In this document: in pieces, positions 9,706 to 17,937 of the stretch
How the letters are laid out: every line of letters begins with the position of its first letter
How positions within the stretch are numbered: position 1 is the first letter of the stretch
Assembly: GCA_963719875.1 (NCBI GenBank)
Contig: CAVRDJ010000004.1
Span: 558,001 to 622,000 of the forward strand
Length of the DNA: 64,000 bases
Direction: 5' to 3'
DNA from: Palsa-360 sp963719875
Lineage (GTDB): Bacteria > Acidobacteriota > Terriglobia > Acidiferrales > UBA7541
Notes under the pieces: generated by a model
Told to the model about the DNA's origin: nothing
Databases searched by the model: none
What the model saw: only the letters and a program-made list of their open reading frames with translations
Made by a program: the position numbers and the translations under genes

Positions 9706-9915
9706 GGCGCACACGAGGAGCTTGACCTACCCGAATCCTTCGCACCGCCTTCCTACAGAAAACGCGTGGCGTGGCATTTCCCGACTTGATCTTTTATCGT
9801 GCGGAATCCGGGCCGTGCATACCGGACTCCCTGGGAGCATGATAGCGCTGCGAGTGATGCACGCTCTGACCCCTACACCACTACCTGCTATACTTGCGCG
9901 CCGGAGGGACACAGA

Positions 9916-10407
9916 ATGACTCGCAAAATGTTGGCACTTTTGTTCGCGTTCACGGCTGGCGCAATCGTCGGACACGTGGCCATTCCTTCAATCGGCGCGC
10001 GCTTCGCCGAGCCAGGCGTGGTTCTGGCTCAAACACACAAGCCTGCATTCATGACTCGGGTCTACACGGGTCCAGACAATCAGACGCATGCCGAAGAAGT
10101 AGAACTGAAGTTCACCCCCGGCAGCCCTGCTGAGGTTTTCAAGATGATGCAGATCACCGGGGCCGAGCTCCATCGGTTGGCGGGTGGTAGTGTTGACGAT
10201 TGGCATCGCGCCCCACGCCGCCAGTACGAGATCACGCTGAGCGGCCGGGGAGAGATCGAAGTAGCCGGTGGAAAAAAGATCTCTGTCGGGCCGGGGAACA
10301 TCGACCTTGTTGAAGACACGACTGGCAAAGGTCACATCACGAAAGTGATAGGCACGGAGGATCGAGTGACCCTCCAGCTCCCGCTCGCGGATCAGTCCGG
10401 TCGATAA
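9916..10407 (+). CDS. Secreted cupin-like protein
   Basis: 163 residues from ATG 9916, which follows CGGAGGG. The first 35 residues look like a signal peptide (MLALLFAFTAGAIVGHVAI). The C-terminal part has a cupin-like beta pattern (YEITLSGRGEIEVAGGKKISVGP, then GNIDLVEDTTGKGH). I do not see the full set of metal-binding cupin histidines, so a binding or enzymatic role is unproven. It is a single gene at the edge of the accessory region, with no operon partner. Confidence 0.7.
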   Translation: MTRKMLALLFAFTAGAIVGHVAIPSIGARFAEPGVVLAQTHKPAFMTRVYTGPDNQTHAEEVELKFTPGSPAEVFKMMQITGAELHRLAGGSVDDWHRAPRRQYEITLSGRGEIEVAGGKKISVGPGNIDLVEDTTGKGHITKVIGTEDRVTLQLPLADQSGR

Positions 10408-10441
10408 GTCAGGTCGCCAACGGCAGCCGCGCTAGACAGCA

Positions 10442-10479
10442 GGCCACATTCCGATCATTCCGTTTATTAACACTTGGCC
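10442..10479. repeat. REP-like palindromic repeat (solo copy)
   Basis: 38 bp running GGCCACATTCCGAT ... ACACTTGGCC, one of the solo copies of the short family described in the findings. It lies between the cupin and the DUF6152 gene. The rest of this gap (10408-10622) holds a 14-bp direct repeat GCCTTGTGGTTAGT at about 10492 and 10582. Confidence 0.6.
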
Positions 10480-10622
10480 CCGGCAATCGTCGGCCTTGTG
10501 GTTAGTTCGACAGTGTCTGTGCCGTTCGCGAGTGTGCCAGTCAGATGCAGAATAAACGTGATAATATTCCTGCCGATGTAGGTGCCTTGTGGTTAGTCCC
10601 GACCAAAGATGGGAGGTCAGTC

Positions 10623-11027
10623 GTGAAATACCTTCTGGCTCTTGCTCTCGCTGCGAGTGGTTTGATCGTTTCGGTTCCGCTATACGCACATCACGGCAAC
10701 GCCTCGTACGACTCGACGAAGACGATCACGGTGAAGGGAACGGTGACGGACTATATTTGGGCCAATCCTCATGTGTTCCTGGAGGTCGACGCCAAGGACG
10801 ATAGTGGTAACAAGTTGCATTGGACGATAGAAGCTCAAAATCCGCTATCCCAGACCGAAGTAGGCTGGACCAAGAATACGTTTAAGCCTGGGGATGAGGT
10901 CATCGTGGAAATCATCCCAGCCAAGAACGGGCAGCCCTTCGGACGTTTCGGTGTCGCGGGACCAACCGCGGGCCTGGCAACACAAAAGAGCCTGATCGTG
11001 ATCAATGGGAAACATTTCAAGCCATGA
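10623..11027 (+). CDS. DUF6152 family secreted protein (copy 1)
   Basis: 134 residues from GTG 10623, preceded by GGGAGG. The signal peptide ends ...VPLYA and the predicted mature protein begins with HHGNASYD. The family core is TITVKGTVTDYIWANPHVFLEVD, then WTIEAQNP and GDEVIVEIIPAKNGQPFGR. Two other copies in the window (22457 and 37030) share the mature HHG start and the NPH motif. The family has no established function that I know of. A partner gene of the secreted G-x-W family follows 133 bp downstream. Confidence 0.85.
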   Translation: MKYLLALALAASGLIVSVPLYAHHGNASYDSTKTITVKGTVTDYIWANPHVFLEVDAKDDSGNKLHWTIEAQNPLSQTEVGWTKNTFKPGDEVIVEIIPAKNGQPFGRFGVAGPTAGLATQKSLIVINGKHFKP

Positions 11028-11160
11028 GGAATCGCTCGGGTGAGTGTTCGTGCTGCACGACTGGCGGACTGACCTATTCCAGGCTGGTGTGAAGTTTTGC
11101 ATGCCGTAGTCGGTGGCTGATGCGAAAGGTCGGAATCTAGCCGACGGGGGGATTTCGGAA

Positions 11161-12120
11161 ATGTCCATGCGCTGGGCCGTCTTGATCCTTGCTCTCATTA
11201 CCGGATTGATGTTCTCACCCATTCTGCGAGTTCCGACCGCTGCGCCACAAGCTGAAGGAGGTGAGGCGAGCAAATGGAATAATATCCCGCCACACAAGGC
11301 TACGTGGGCCGGGAAAAAGTCATCCCCCGCTCCGCGCCGTGATCTTTCTGGGATCTGGGACGCAGCAGGATTGGAGGGGGGATTCCAGGTAAACGGCGCC
11401 GCCGAACACCCAGCGCTGTTACCACAAAAAGGGGGACACGCCGAAGGAGGGCAAGAAGCAGGAGGCGGCGCCGAAGGAGGACGACTCGACGAGACAGGGA
11501 TTGAGTATCCTCTGCCTTACACGCCTCTGGGGCTGGCGGCACTCAAAGCCAATAAGCCCTCGGGACCTGGAGTAAGACAAGTCCCCGCCGCGCTTTCCAA
11601 TGATCCGCTGGACCAATGTGATCCGATGGGGTTCCCGCGCATGGAGCTTTTTGAATTGAGGACCTTCGAGCTCGTGCAGATCGCCAAGCAGGTGATTTAC
11701 TTGAATGAATGGTACGGCAATTACCGCGTCATCTGGACGGATGGGCGAGAACTCCCCAAAGACCCTGACCCGCGGTGGAACGGGTACTCGGTTGGCAAAT
11801 GGGTGGACGACTACACGTTCGTGGTGGAGACGGTCGGGATGAATCCCAGAAGCTGGCTCGATCATGCGGGCCGTCCGCACAGCGATGCGTTGCGGGTGGA
11901 GGAACGCTTTCACCGCGTTGACCATGACAACATGGAACTCACCGTTACGATTGACGACCCCAAGATGTATACGCAACCCTGGCTGGGCATCAACAAGTTT
12001 CCTCTCCACTTGCTGCCTTCCGATTTCGATATGCCAGAGTTGCTCTGCTCGCCTTTAGACATGGCCGAGTATAATCGGAGAATTAGTAATTCTGTCCTTC
12101 CCAAAACGCCAAAGAAGTAG
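11161..12120 (+). CDS. Secreted protein of the DUF6152-associated family (copy 1)
   Basis: 319 residues from ATG 11161 with a signal peptide (WAVLILALITGLMFSPIL). Core motifs are RRDLSGIWDAAG, LPYTPLGLAALKAN, WNGYSVGKWVDDYTFVVET, HAGRPHSDALRVEERFHRV and TIDDPKMYTQPW. The copy at 22989 is clearly paralogous, and those at 35083 and 35930 are more distant. Function unknown. Between residues 88 and 118 the reading frame gives an unusual Gly/Glu-rich stretch, whereas the +1 frame over the same bases gives a natural-looking Lys/Glu-rich linker. Two compensating indels around AAAAAGGGGG (11426-11435) are possible. Confidence 0.75.
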   Translation: MSMRWAVLILALITGLMFSPILRVPTAAPQAEGGEASKWNNIPPHKATWAGKKSSPAPRRDLSGIWDAAGLEGGFQVNGAAEHPALLPQKGGHAEGGQEAGGGAEGGRLDETGIEYPLPYTPLGLAALKANKPSGPGVRQVPAALSNDPLDQCDPMGFPRMELFELRTFELVQIAKQVIYLNEWYGNYRVIWTDGRELPKDPDPRWNGYSVGKWVDDYTFVVETVGMNPRSWLDHAGRPHSDALRVEERFHRVDHDNMELTVTIDDPKMYTQPWLGINKFPLHLLPSDFDMPELLCSPLDMAEYNRRISNSVLPKTPKK

Positions 12121-12146
12121 CGAACGCGAATTCCTATTTAGAGGTT

Positions 12147-12392
12147 CTAGAGGACTCTTTCATACCGTACCAACTCCTGATAACTCACCTGATAATTTAC
12201 CTTATCGGAATATGTCTTTCTACGCGTTCGTTTGGCCCAAATTCCGGTAAGCTGTTTCTCGGGAGGTAGCGGACTATGGCCAAGCCAGGAATATTCTAGT
12301 GTCTTACAGTCTTTACTTACGACGAGATCGCCGGTTCGCTTATCTTGCGTTTTGTTGTGTCTGAAGCCCTCAGAGGTACTGTCTTGCGGCAA
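12147..12392 (-). other. Possible small ORF downstream of the TPR gene
   Basis: 81 codons from a TTG start, overlapping the end of the TPR gene by 23 bp in another frame. The product is charged, with no recognised domain (for example TGDLVVSKDCKTLEYSWLG). There is only weak ribosome-site evidence. It may be a remnant or chance. Confidence 0.22.
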
Positions 12393-13257
12393 CTTTATCC
12401 TGTCGACTGCTGCTAAATTTCACGAATTGTTGGATCTGCTGGGTTGCATCAACCAAGTCGCTTTGCTCACCGTAGATTTGAGCAAGCAAGAGGTAGAGGC
12501 GGGGCTGGTGGTGCTCACTGTCGATTGCAATGGCTTCCGAGACACTTTTTTGTGCGTTCAGTAAATCGTGGAGATGGAAGAGGGCTAACCCGCGGTAGTA
12601 GGAAGCATACATATCGCCGACTGAACTCAGGCCGCGAAATCGGTCGGACCAGGTCAGAAGGTCGCTCCATTGTTTCCCGCCATTCAAAAGTCCAGCCAGA
12701 CAAAGATAAGGCGGCAAGTAGGTCAGATCAACGGTCAAGGGTTTCGAACAAGCATCGTGGGCTTCGCTGAACCTCTGCTGGTCCTGAAGCGCCTGTCCCA
12801 ACATGACCCAGGCAGCCGGATAATTTGGATACATTTGGATTGCGTCGCGAGCGTGCTGTTCAGCCTCGGTCATCTTTTTCTTTTTAAAGGCACTGCAAGC
12901 TTTTTCGTACTGGCTTCTCGCCTTCCCGGGAACTCCTAACCTTACCGCGCTCACGGTGGCGCCGCGCACAGCGGGAAGGTCCCATGGAAGACAGGAATCA
13001 TCTTCGACCACCACTGGCTTTGGAAGCGGCCCCATCGTCGGGATAATTGCTCCGGGTTCCGTGTTGGGTTGCAATGGAGGCGGGTCGGGCCAGTCGTTCG
13101 TTCCTCTCCCGGGCGATCCCCGAGATCCACCCGGTCCGGTGGGCGGATGGATGCCCTTCTGTGCTCGGATTGGCAAGGCTGACAACGCAATCGCTAGAGC
13201 CCAAAACGCCACAGGTTTTAGGCAAGCAATCCCTAGCTGGTTACGGATGGCGGCCAT
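12370..13257 (-). CDS. Secreted TPR-repeat protein
   Basis: 295 residues. A signal peptide or anchor (FWALAIALSALPIRAQ) is followed by a proline/glycine-rich segment (about 35-75) and then tetratricopeptide repeats from about residue 115. These are readable as ARSQYEKACSAFKKKKMTEA, AAWVMLGQALQDQQRFSEAH, YYRGLALFHLHDLLNAQKS and LYLLLAQIYGEQSDLVDA. TPRs mediate protein contacts, and no catalytic domain is seen. It stands alone on the minus strand between plus-strand accessory genes, and its function is unknown. Confidence 0.75.
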   Translation of the reverse strand: MAAIRNQLGIACLKPVAFWALAIALSALPIRAQKGIHPPTGPGGSRGSPGRGTNDWPDPPPLQPNTEPGAIIPTMGPLPKPVVVEDDSCLPWDLPAVRGATVSAVRLGVPGKARSQYEKACSAFKKKKMTEAEQHARDAIQMYPNYPAAWVMLGQALQDQQRFSEAHDACSKPLTVDLTYLPPYLCLAGLLNGGKQWSDLLTWSDRFRGLSSVGDMYASYYRGLALFHLHDLLNAQKSVSEAIAIDSEHHQPRLYLLLAQIYGEQSDLVDATQQIQQFVKFSSSRQDKVAARQYL

Positions 13258-13406
13258 TGTTCAGATGGTATTCCTGTTTTACGCAGAGTCCAGATGATTC
13301 TTTGAAATCATCTTCTGGTGGAATTCGCAGCTAGGCCAGGACAAACAGTGACGGGCGCCGGGCGAGAAGCGGATCGGAGTGTTGCTAATTGGCCGCGCTG
13401 GCTTCG

Positions 13407-13444
13407 GGCCACATTCCGATATTCCCCTTTTTGACAACTTGGCC
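13407..13444. repeat. REP-like palindromic repeat (solo copy)
   Basis: 38 bp, GGCCACATTCCGAT ... AACTTGGCC, the same layout and length as the copy at 10442. It lies in the 475-bp gap 13258-13732, which also holds the 100-bp repeat described next and nothing else I recognise. Confidence 0.6.
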
Positions 13445-13548
13445 GAGTTGGAAACTCGATGCTTGGTACGGAACGGTATCAGAGAGATCGGTTATGTGGC
13501 AGCAAGCGAGAGCCGCGAAACCGTAATAGCGAGTCGTCAGAATCCGGC

Positions 13549-13645
13549 GATCCCGCTGGGCCTACTCTCGTGGCAAATTCGTTGTGTCGAAGGCAGGAGA
13601 AGCGTACGATTCGCGAGTCAGAGGTCCCAATTCGGAGATTCCGGG
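13549..13645 (+). repeat. Dispersed repeat of about 100 bp (copy 1 of 3)
   Basis: Shares long stretches with 17226-17325 and 59208-59304, for example GGCAAATTCGTTGTGTCGA, GGCAGGAGAAGCGTACGA and a final TTCGGAGATTCCGG. The three copies are in the same orientation, and this one ends 87 bp before the cytochrome start at 13733. Confidence 0.7.
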
Positions 13646-13732
13646 GGGGAGCATGTTCTCCGAATCCAAACTGCTGATCCACAATTGCGAGGTCCTCTCA
13701 TTGCGTAAGTGCGGAAGGCATTCAGCAAGCCT

Positions 13733-14203
13733 ATGATGATACGGTACATTATTTCTATTGTGGCGCTTACGCTTACGCTTGGGGTGCCGACGCTCGCCGG
13801 ACAACAGCAAGCGGCGCCGTCTCCTGACTTCGAGTTTTTCAAAAGCCGAGTTGAGCCAATCTTCCTGAAAAAGCGGCCTAGCCACGCGCGCTGCTACATT
13901 TGCCATGTGGTAGATTCAGGGGCGAACGCGGCGGAAACTGCTTTCCACCTGGAGAAGCTGTCGCCCGGGAGCACGTTTTGGAGCGAGGAACAGTCCCGTC
14001 GCAACTTCGAGGTTGTCTCACGGCTGATAAATCCCGACGAACCGCTGTCAAGCTTGCTTTTGAAGCATCCGCTCGCGCGGGACGCGGGCGGCGATATCTC
14101 TCACGGTGGAGGCAGGCAATTTGCTTCCCAGAACGACCCGGACTGGCTGACGCTGGCCGAGTGGGTCCGCGGGCGAAAAGCAGACAGTGCTTCCGCCAAA
14201 TAG
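13733..14203 (+). CDS. Small secreted mono-heme cytochrome c-like protein (copy 1)
   Basis: 156 residues from ATG 13733, with a signal peptide (IISIVALTLTLGVPTLAG). A single heme-binding CYICH lies at residues 54-58 in RVEPIFLKKRPSHARCYICH, the pattern of planctomycete-type cytochrome c domains. Downstream are LSPGSTFWSEEQSRRNF and a conserved HGGGRQF-x-S-x-x-DPDW segment, shared with the paralogue at 16679. It should be periplasmic and redox active. The axial Met is not assigned. The propeller gene on the opposite strand ends 55 bp away. Confidence 0.8.
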   Translation: MMIRYIISIVALTLTLGVPTLAGQQQAAPSPDFEFFKSRVEPIFLKKRPSHARCYICHVVDSGANAAETAFHLEKLSPGSTFWSEEQSRRNFEVVSRLINPDEPLSSLLLKHPLARDAGGDISHGGGRQFASQNDPDWLTLAEWVRGRKADSASAK

Positions 14204-14257
14204 CCGACGGCCGGCAGGAGATTCGTAAATCACCAGGTGTGCCATACCCGGCCCGCT

Positions 14258-15289
14258 TTAAGGGAGCACCAACGTGGCGTTCCGCTCGGGCGCTTCCCCG
14301 ACCTGGATGCGAGTCACCTCTTTCAAACTCTTCACGTCGATGACGGACACGGTATTGTCCGCGCGGTTACTATCGTAGACCGTCTTACTGTCGGGAGAGA
14401 ACGTGATCCAAATCGGGTATATCCCGGTACGAACATGTCCCAGCAGTTTGAGATCAGGGAGGGAGTATGCAAAAACGGCGTCGGCCAGGGTGCTGTTAAC
14501 CCAAAGCGTTTTATTGTCTGGCGTGACGCCCATGCCGTGCGAGAAAACGCCTCTTGGAGGGGACTGCCCGCCACCTTCGTCGGGGAGCTTGATCGTAGAT
14601 GTCACCTTTCGCTCCGCAAAATCGACCACATCAAACCCGTGCAAAAAGGAAGTGTTAACGAATATCCGACGCGTCGAGCCGTCAGAGTTTCTCTCGAACG
14701 CCATGGTGCGAACTATATTGTCGAATTTAATCGACCAGATGGCTTGTTCCGTCTGAACATCAACCACGGTTAATTGCTTGGTTTCTTCCGAGCCCGCGAC
14801 CACATATTTCCCGTCTGGGGTCAAGGAAATGTCATGGAGGGGACCTGTGTCCGGGATACTCTTGACCCTCTCGAGGGACTTCGTGTCGACCACGTCCAGC
14901 ACGCCGGGCCGTGATCGGATGCCAACAAAGACGCGCCCGCCGTCCTTAGTCACCGCTATCGTGTTGGGGCGGCCGCTGAGGGGTACCTTTTTGATAATCT
15001 TTCCGGTCTTGCGGTTCACAACGTCGAGCACGTTCTCAGACTCAATGCTAAGGTAGACGCGACTTCCATCGGGGGAGAAGCTAACATCATGGGGCACCTC
15101 AACGCCTTCGATCACTTGCACGATCTTGTTCGTAGCCGGGTCGATGACATCAACCGTGTCTCCCGCGTGGTTCGTAACATAAACGCGAAACGTCTTTGCC
15201 GACAAGGGTGACACGATCAAGAGCAACCCAAGCAGAAACCACACCTGACTAAGCCCGCCGCAATATCTTTTCATAGCGGTTGCGTTCAT
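14258..15289 (-). CDS. Secreted YVTN-family beta-propeller protein (copy 1)
   Basis: 343 residues with an N-terminal signal peptide (VWFLLGLLLIVSPLSA). YVTN repeats of about 45 residues follow: FRVYVTNHAGDTVDVIDPAT, VPHDVSFSPDGSRVYLSIES, TIAVTKDGGRVFVGI and LHDISLTPDGKYVVAG, ending WITFSPDSKTVYDSNRADNT and IPVGEAP-like repeats. These form a seven-bladed propeller, often in periplasmic proteins beside cytochromes. The paralogue at 15558 on the opposite strand is closely similar over the whole length. It has no catalytic motif, so it may be a scaffold or binding protein. Confidence 0.85.
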   Translation of the reverse strand: MNATAMKRYCGGLSQVWFLLGLLLIVSPLSAKTFRVYVTNHAGDTVDVIDPATNKIVQVIEGVEVPHDVSFSPDGSRVYLSIESENVLDVVNRKTGKIIKKVPLSGRPNTIAVTKDGGRVFVGIRSRPGVLDVVDTKSLERVKSIPDTGPLHDISLTPDGKYVVAGSEETKQLTVVDVQTEQAIWSIKFDNIVRTMAFERNSDGSTRRIFVNTSFLHGFDVVDFAERKVTSTIKLPDEGGGQSPPRGVFSHGMGVTPDNKTLWVNSTLADAVFAYSLPDLKLLGHVRTGIYPIWITFSPDSKTVYDSNRADNTVSVIDVKSLKEVTRIQVGEAPERNATLVLP

Positions 15290-15557
15290 CGTGAGCAGTG
15301 CTCCTCATACTGCAGCGTCAGTGTGGGCGGCGCTCTGTCCAAAAGTCAAGGCGGTCTAGTCCACACATCGACTCACACGAACAACAAGAAGACCGTCAAG
15401 GATCTGATTCTTCATTTCCCTTGCAAAGAATAGGAATTTCACTTGGCTCCTGCGAGGTAGAGCGATTCTAGTTCACTCGGCGGTCCCGTGGATGTATAAG
15501 TGTACCTATCCGGGCGGTCAAATCTGAAATCCCTGGTTTAAGGAGGGCCTTCGCACC

Positions 15558-16613
15558 ATGAACCTAACCACTACGAAAAGATATCTACGTAGGCTCAGTT
15601 ATGTGGGCATACCTTGCATGCTGCTCGCGATGCCCTTGGTGGCGAGTACGGTCCGCATCTATGTTACGAACCTCGCGGGAACCACCATTTCGGTAGTTGA
15701 CCCGACGACGAACAAGGTCGTGCAAGAGATCAAAGACATTGAGGTGCCCGAGTCGGTCCAGTTCTCCCCTGATGGAAGCCGCGTCTATATTACCCAGGGG
15801 CCTGAGAACGTTCTCACCGTTCTGGATCGAAAGACGGAAAAACTGATCAAAAAAGTGCCCATCAGCGGTCACGCAAACGATCTGGCGGTTACCAGGGATG
15901 GAAAATACGTTCTCATTTGCATCGCCGAAAACCCAGGGGCGCTGGATATCATCGACACCACCTCCCTGGAAAAGGTCAAGTCCATCCCGATAAAGAATAG
16001 GCTGCACGACATCGTTCTGACGCCGGACGGCAAGTATGCGGTCGCTACCTCGCCGCAAGGAAAGTTTGCAACCGTCTTTGATCTCCGGAGCCAGGAAATC
16101 GCTTGGCAAATTCAGTTCGACCAGGGAGTCCTGGTCCCGGCAATCGAGAGTGGCCCCGACGGTTCGGCCCGCCGGTTATTCGTGCAGCTTACCGGATTGA
16201 GGGGATTCGCGGTCGTTGATTTTGAGAAACGCCAGGAGCTGGCTCGAATTAAGTTCCCCGACGACGAACCCACCGTCCCTCCGAGCGGCACACCCAGCCA
16301 CGGCATTGGCATAGCCCCGGACAAAAAGACCCTTTGGGTTGTCAGCAGGATCTACGATAGTGTTTTTGTGTATTCCCTCCCTGAACTCCAGCTGCTGGGG
16401 CGCGTCCATTTACCCGAAATTACGCCACCCGGACATAACCCCATTGGGGGCTCGCCCAACTGGATCACGTTCACTCCTGACAGTAAGATGGCGTACATTG
16501 CGAATGGCGCGGACAGGTCAGTGTCCGCCGTCGATGTGACGACCCTGAAGGCCGTGGCCCGCATTCCGACAGGGGAGGAACCGGGACGGATGAGCACATT
16601 GGTGCTTCCGTAG
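15558..16613 (+). CDS. Secreted YVTN-family beta-propeller protein (copy 2)
   Basis: 351 residues, with AGGAGGG upstream of the ATG. The signal peptide is followed by the same repeat series as the 14258 gene: VRIYVTNLAGTTISVVDPTT, VPESVQFSPDGSRVYITQG, DLAVTRDGKYVLICI and LHDIVLTPDGKYAVAT, ending WITFTPDSKMAYIANGADRS. It is followed 65 bp later by a cytochrome c-like gene on the same strand, so here the two genes can form an operon. In copy 1 the same pair is convergent. Function unknown. Confidence 0.85.
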   Translation: MNLTTTKRYLRRLSYVGIPCMLLAMPLVASTVRIYVTNLAGTTISVVDPTTNKVVQEIKDIEVPESVQFSPDGSRVYITQGPENVLTVLDRKTEKLIKKVPISGHANDLAVTRDGKYVLICIAENPGALDIIDTTSLEKVKSIPIKNRLHDIVLTPDGKYAVATSPQGKFATVFDLRSQEIAWQIQFDQGVLVPAIESGPDGSARRLFVQLTGLRGFAVVDFEKRQELARIKFPDDEPTVPPSGTPSHGIGIAPDKKTLWVVSRIYDSVFVYSLPELQLLGRVHLPEITPPGHNPIGGSPNWITFTPDSKMAYIANGADRSVSAVDVTTLKAVARIPTGEEPGRMSTLVLP

Positions 16614-16678
16614 AGTTGAGATTGATTTAGAGGCCATCAATCCCCATCGGGAAAGCCCTGTTTGTTTTGGAGACGATC

Positions 16679-17170
16679 ATGAGAGCTAAAATCTGTCGGA
16701 AGCACGTTGTTGCCATTTTTGTAATCGTGGCGGCGGCCTTTACTGCAGCGCCGTCTGCCGGGACACCTGCGGGGCAAGAGGCCTCAACATCGGTGCAGTC
16801 TCTTGATCTTGAGTTTTTCAAGACCCGTGTCGAGCCTATTTTCTTGAAAAGACGCGCAGGCCACGCCCGCTGCTACGCTTGCCATGCGTCGGGAACCGGC
16901 CCCCAATACCTGGTGAAGATGTCGCCCGGGAGCACTTTCTGGACCGAGGAGCAATCGCGCACAAACTTCGAGAACGTCTCGAAGCTGGTGGATCTTGACG
17001 ACCCGATGAACAGCCGGTTTCTGATTCACCCTCTGTCGCCCATGGCGGGCGGCGACATCGCCTTCGCCCATGGCGGAGGGAGGCAATTTGAATCCAAGGA
17101 TGACCCGGACTGGAAGACGATGGCCGAATGGGTGAGTGGCACAAAAGGAGCGAGTTCCCCCCGGCCGTAA
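16679..17170 (+). CDS. Small secreted mono-heme cytochrome c-like protein (copy 2)
   Basis: 163 residues from ATG 16679, with GGAG six bases upstream. It has a signal peptide, then EFFKTRVEPIFLKRRAGHAR and the heme site CYACH (residues 65-69), MSPGSTFWTEEQSRTNF and HGGGRQFESKDDPDW. It is paralogous to the gene at 13733, differing mainly by a short deletion after the heme site. It probably pairs with the upstream propeller as a periplasmic electron-transfer or sensing module. Confidence 0.8.
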   Translation: MRAKICRKHVVAIFVIVAAAFTAAPSAGTPAGQEASTSVQSLDLEFFKTRVEPIFLKRRAGHARCYACHASGTGPQYLVKMSPGSTFWTEEQSRTNFENVSKLVDLDDPMNSRFLIHPLSPMAGGDIAFAHGGGRQFESKDDPDWKTMAEWVSGTKGASSPRP

Positions 17171-17225
17171 TAGATCTAAACCCGATTGGGCACGTCAGGG
17201 TATGGATGTGGTGACAATAAGTCCT

Positions 17226-17325
17226 TGATCTCTACCAGGGCCTGGTCTGGCGGAAATTTCGTTGTGGTGGGGGCAGGGGAAGCGTACGAATCACGAGTTC
17301 GAGATCCAAATCGGAAATTCCGATT
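17226..17325 (+). repeat. Dispersed repeat of about 100 bp (copy 2 of 3)
   Basis: Matches the copies at 13549 and 59208: AATTTCGTTGTGGTGGGGGC, AGGGGAAGCGTACGAATCAC and CCAAATCGGAAATTCCGATT. It lies in the 767-bp gap 17171-17937, which also holds a small ORF and a decayed copy of the 206-bp element. Confidence 0.65.
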
Positions 17326-17401
17326 GTCAGTCCAAGCGGAAATCTTGGCTAAAGATTAGGAACTTTCTCAGTGGCTGGGCGGAAGTGTAAGTGCGCCTGC
17401 C

Positions 17402-17572
17402 ATGAACACTATTCATAAAGGATCTCCAAGTCGAAAGGCCCCAACTCGAAAACAGGAACATGAATTAGAAGACCTGCTTCGCAGAGCATCTAAATACTTA
17501 ATGACGCGCAAGCAGGGGCGATCGCGGAGAGTAACCAAGAAGAAGCGTCGCATGCCAACCCGCCGACCATGA
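17402..17572 (+). CDS. Possible small basic protein
   Basis: 56 codons (MNTIHKGSPSRKAPTRKQ at the N-terminus), with a helical middle (HELEDLLRRASKYLM) and a very basic C-terminus (RRVTKKKRRMPTRRP). GGAAG lies about 18 bases upstream, which is far for a ribosome site. The non-random amino-acid pattern is the only support. It could be a nucleic-acid-binding small protein or chance. Confidence 0.33.
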   Translation: MNTIHKGSPSRKAPTRKQEHELEDLLRRASKYLMTRKQGRSRRVTKKKRRMPTRRP

Positions 17573-17636
17573 AATCGATCGTGGCCGCCCCTCGGCCGCG
17601 AACGCTGATTGAGTATGGCCACATCCTGAGAAGTCT

Positions 17637-17842
17637 GGCGGTCTCAATGGCCCGATTCAACACTTGCTTGAAGTCTTCTTGTAGGAGTCTACGAGGCTGA
17701 TTACGTTCGACAGCGTTGATTCAAGAAGAACACTGCCCTGTTTAGGTTTTAATTGGAAACTGCCGCGAGGGACAATGCTGGAAATCATCTCCAAGCAATG
17801 CTGGCATATTTCCGGTCTACTACCTAGTGGTGGCGTAAATTA
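17637..17842 (+). repeat. Decayed copy of the 206-bp element
   Basis: The left end (GGCGGTCTCAATGGCCCGAT, then TCAACACTTGC) and the middle (CCCTGTTTAGGTTTTAATTGG) match the four intact copies. The right terminal repeat is not recognisable. The left flank GGCCACATCCTGAGAAGTC is half of the short REP-like palindrome, as at the intact copies. The right boundary is set only by the 206-bp length. Confidence 0.5.
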
Positions 17843-17937
17843 TTCTAATGAGCCTAAAATGGACTGTGCGTCATTCGATTCAAAGAAGTTGCCCCATGAA
17901 AAAGTTGACCTCGAATTCCGGATTGAGGAGATAGGAA

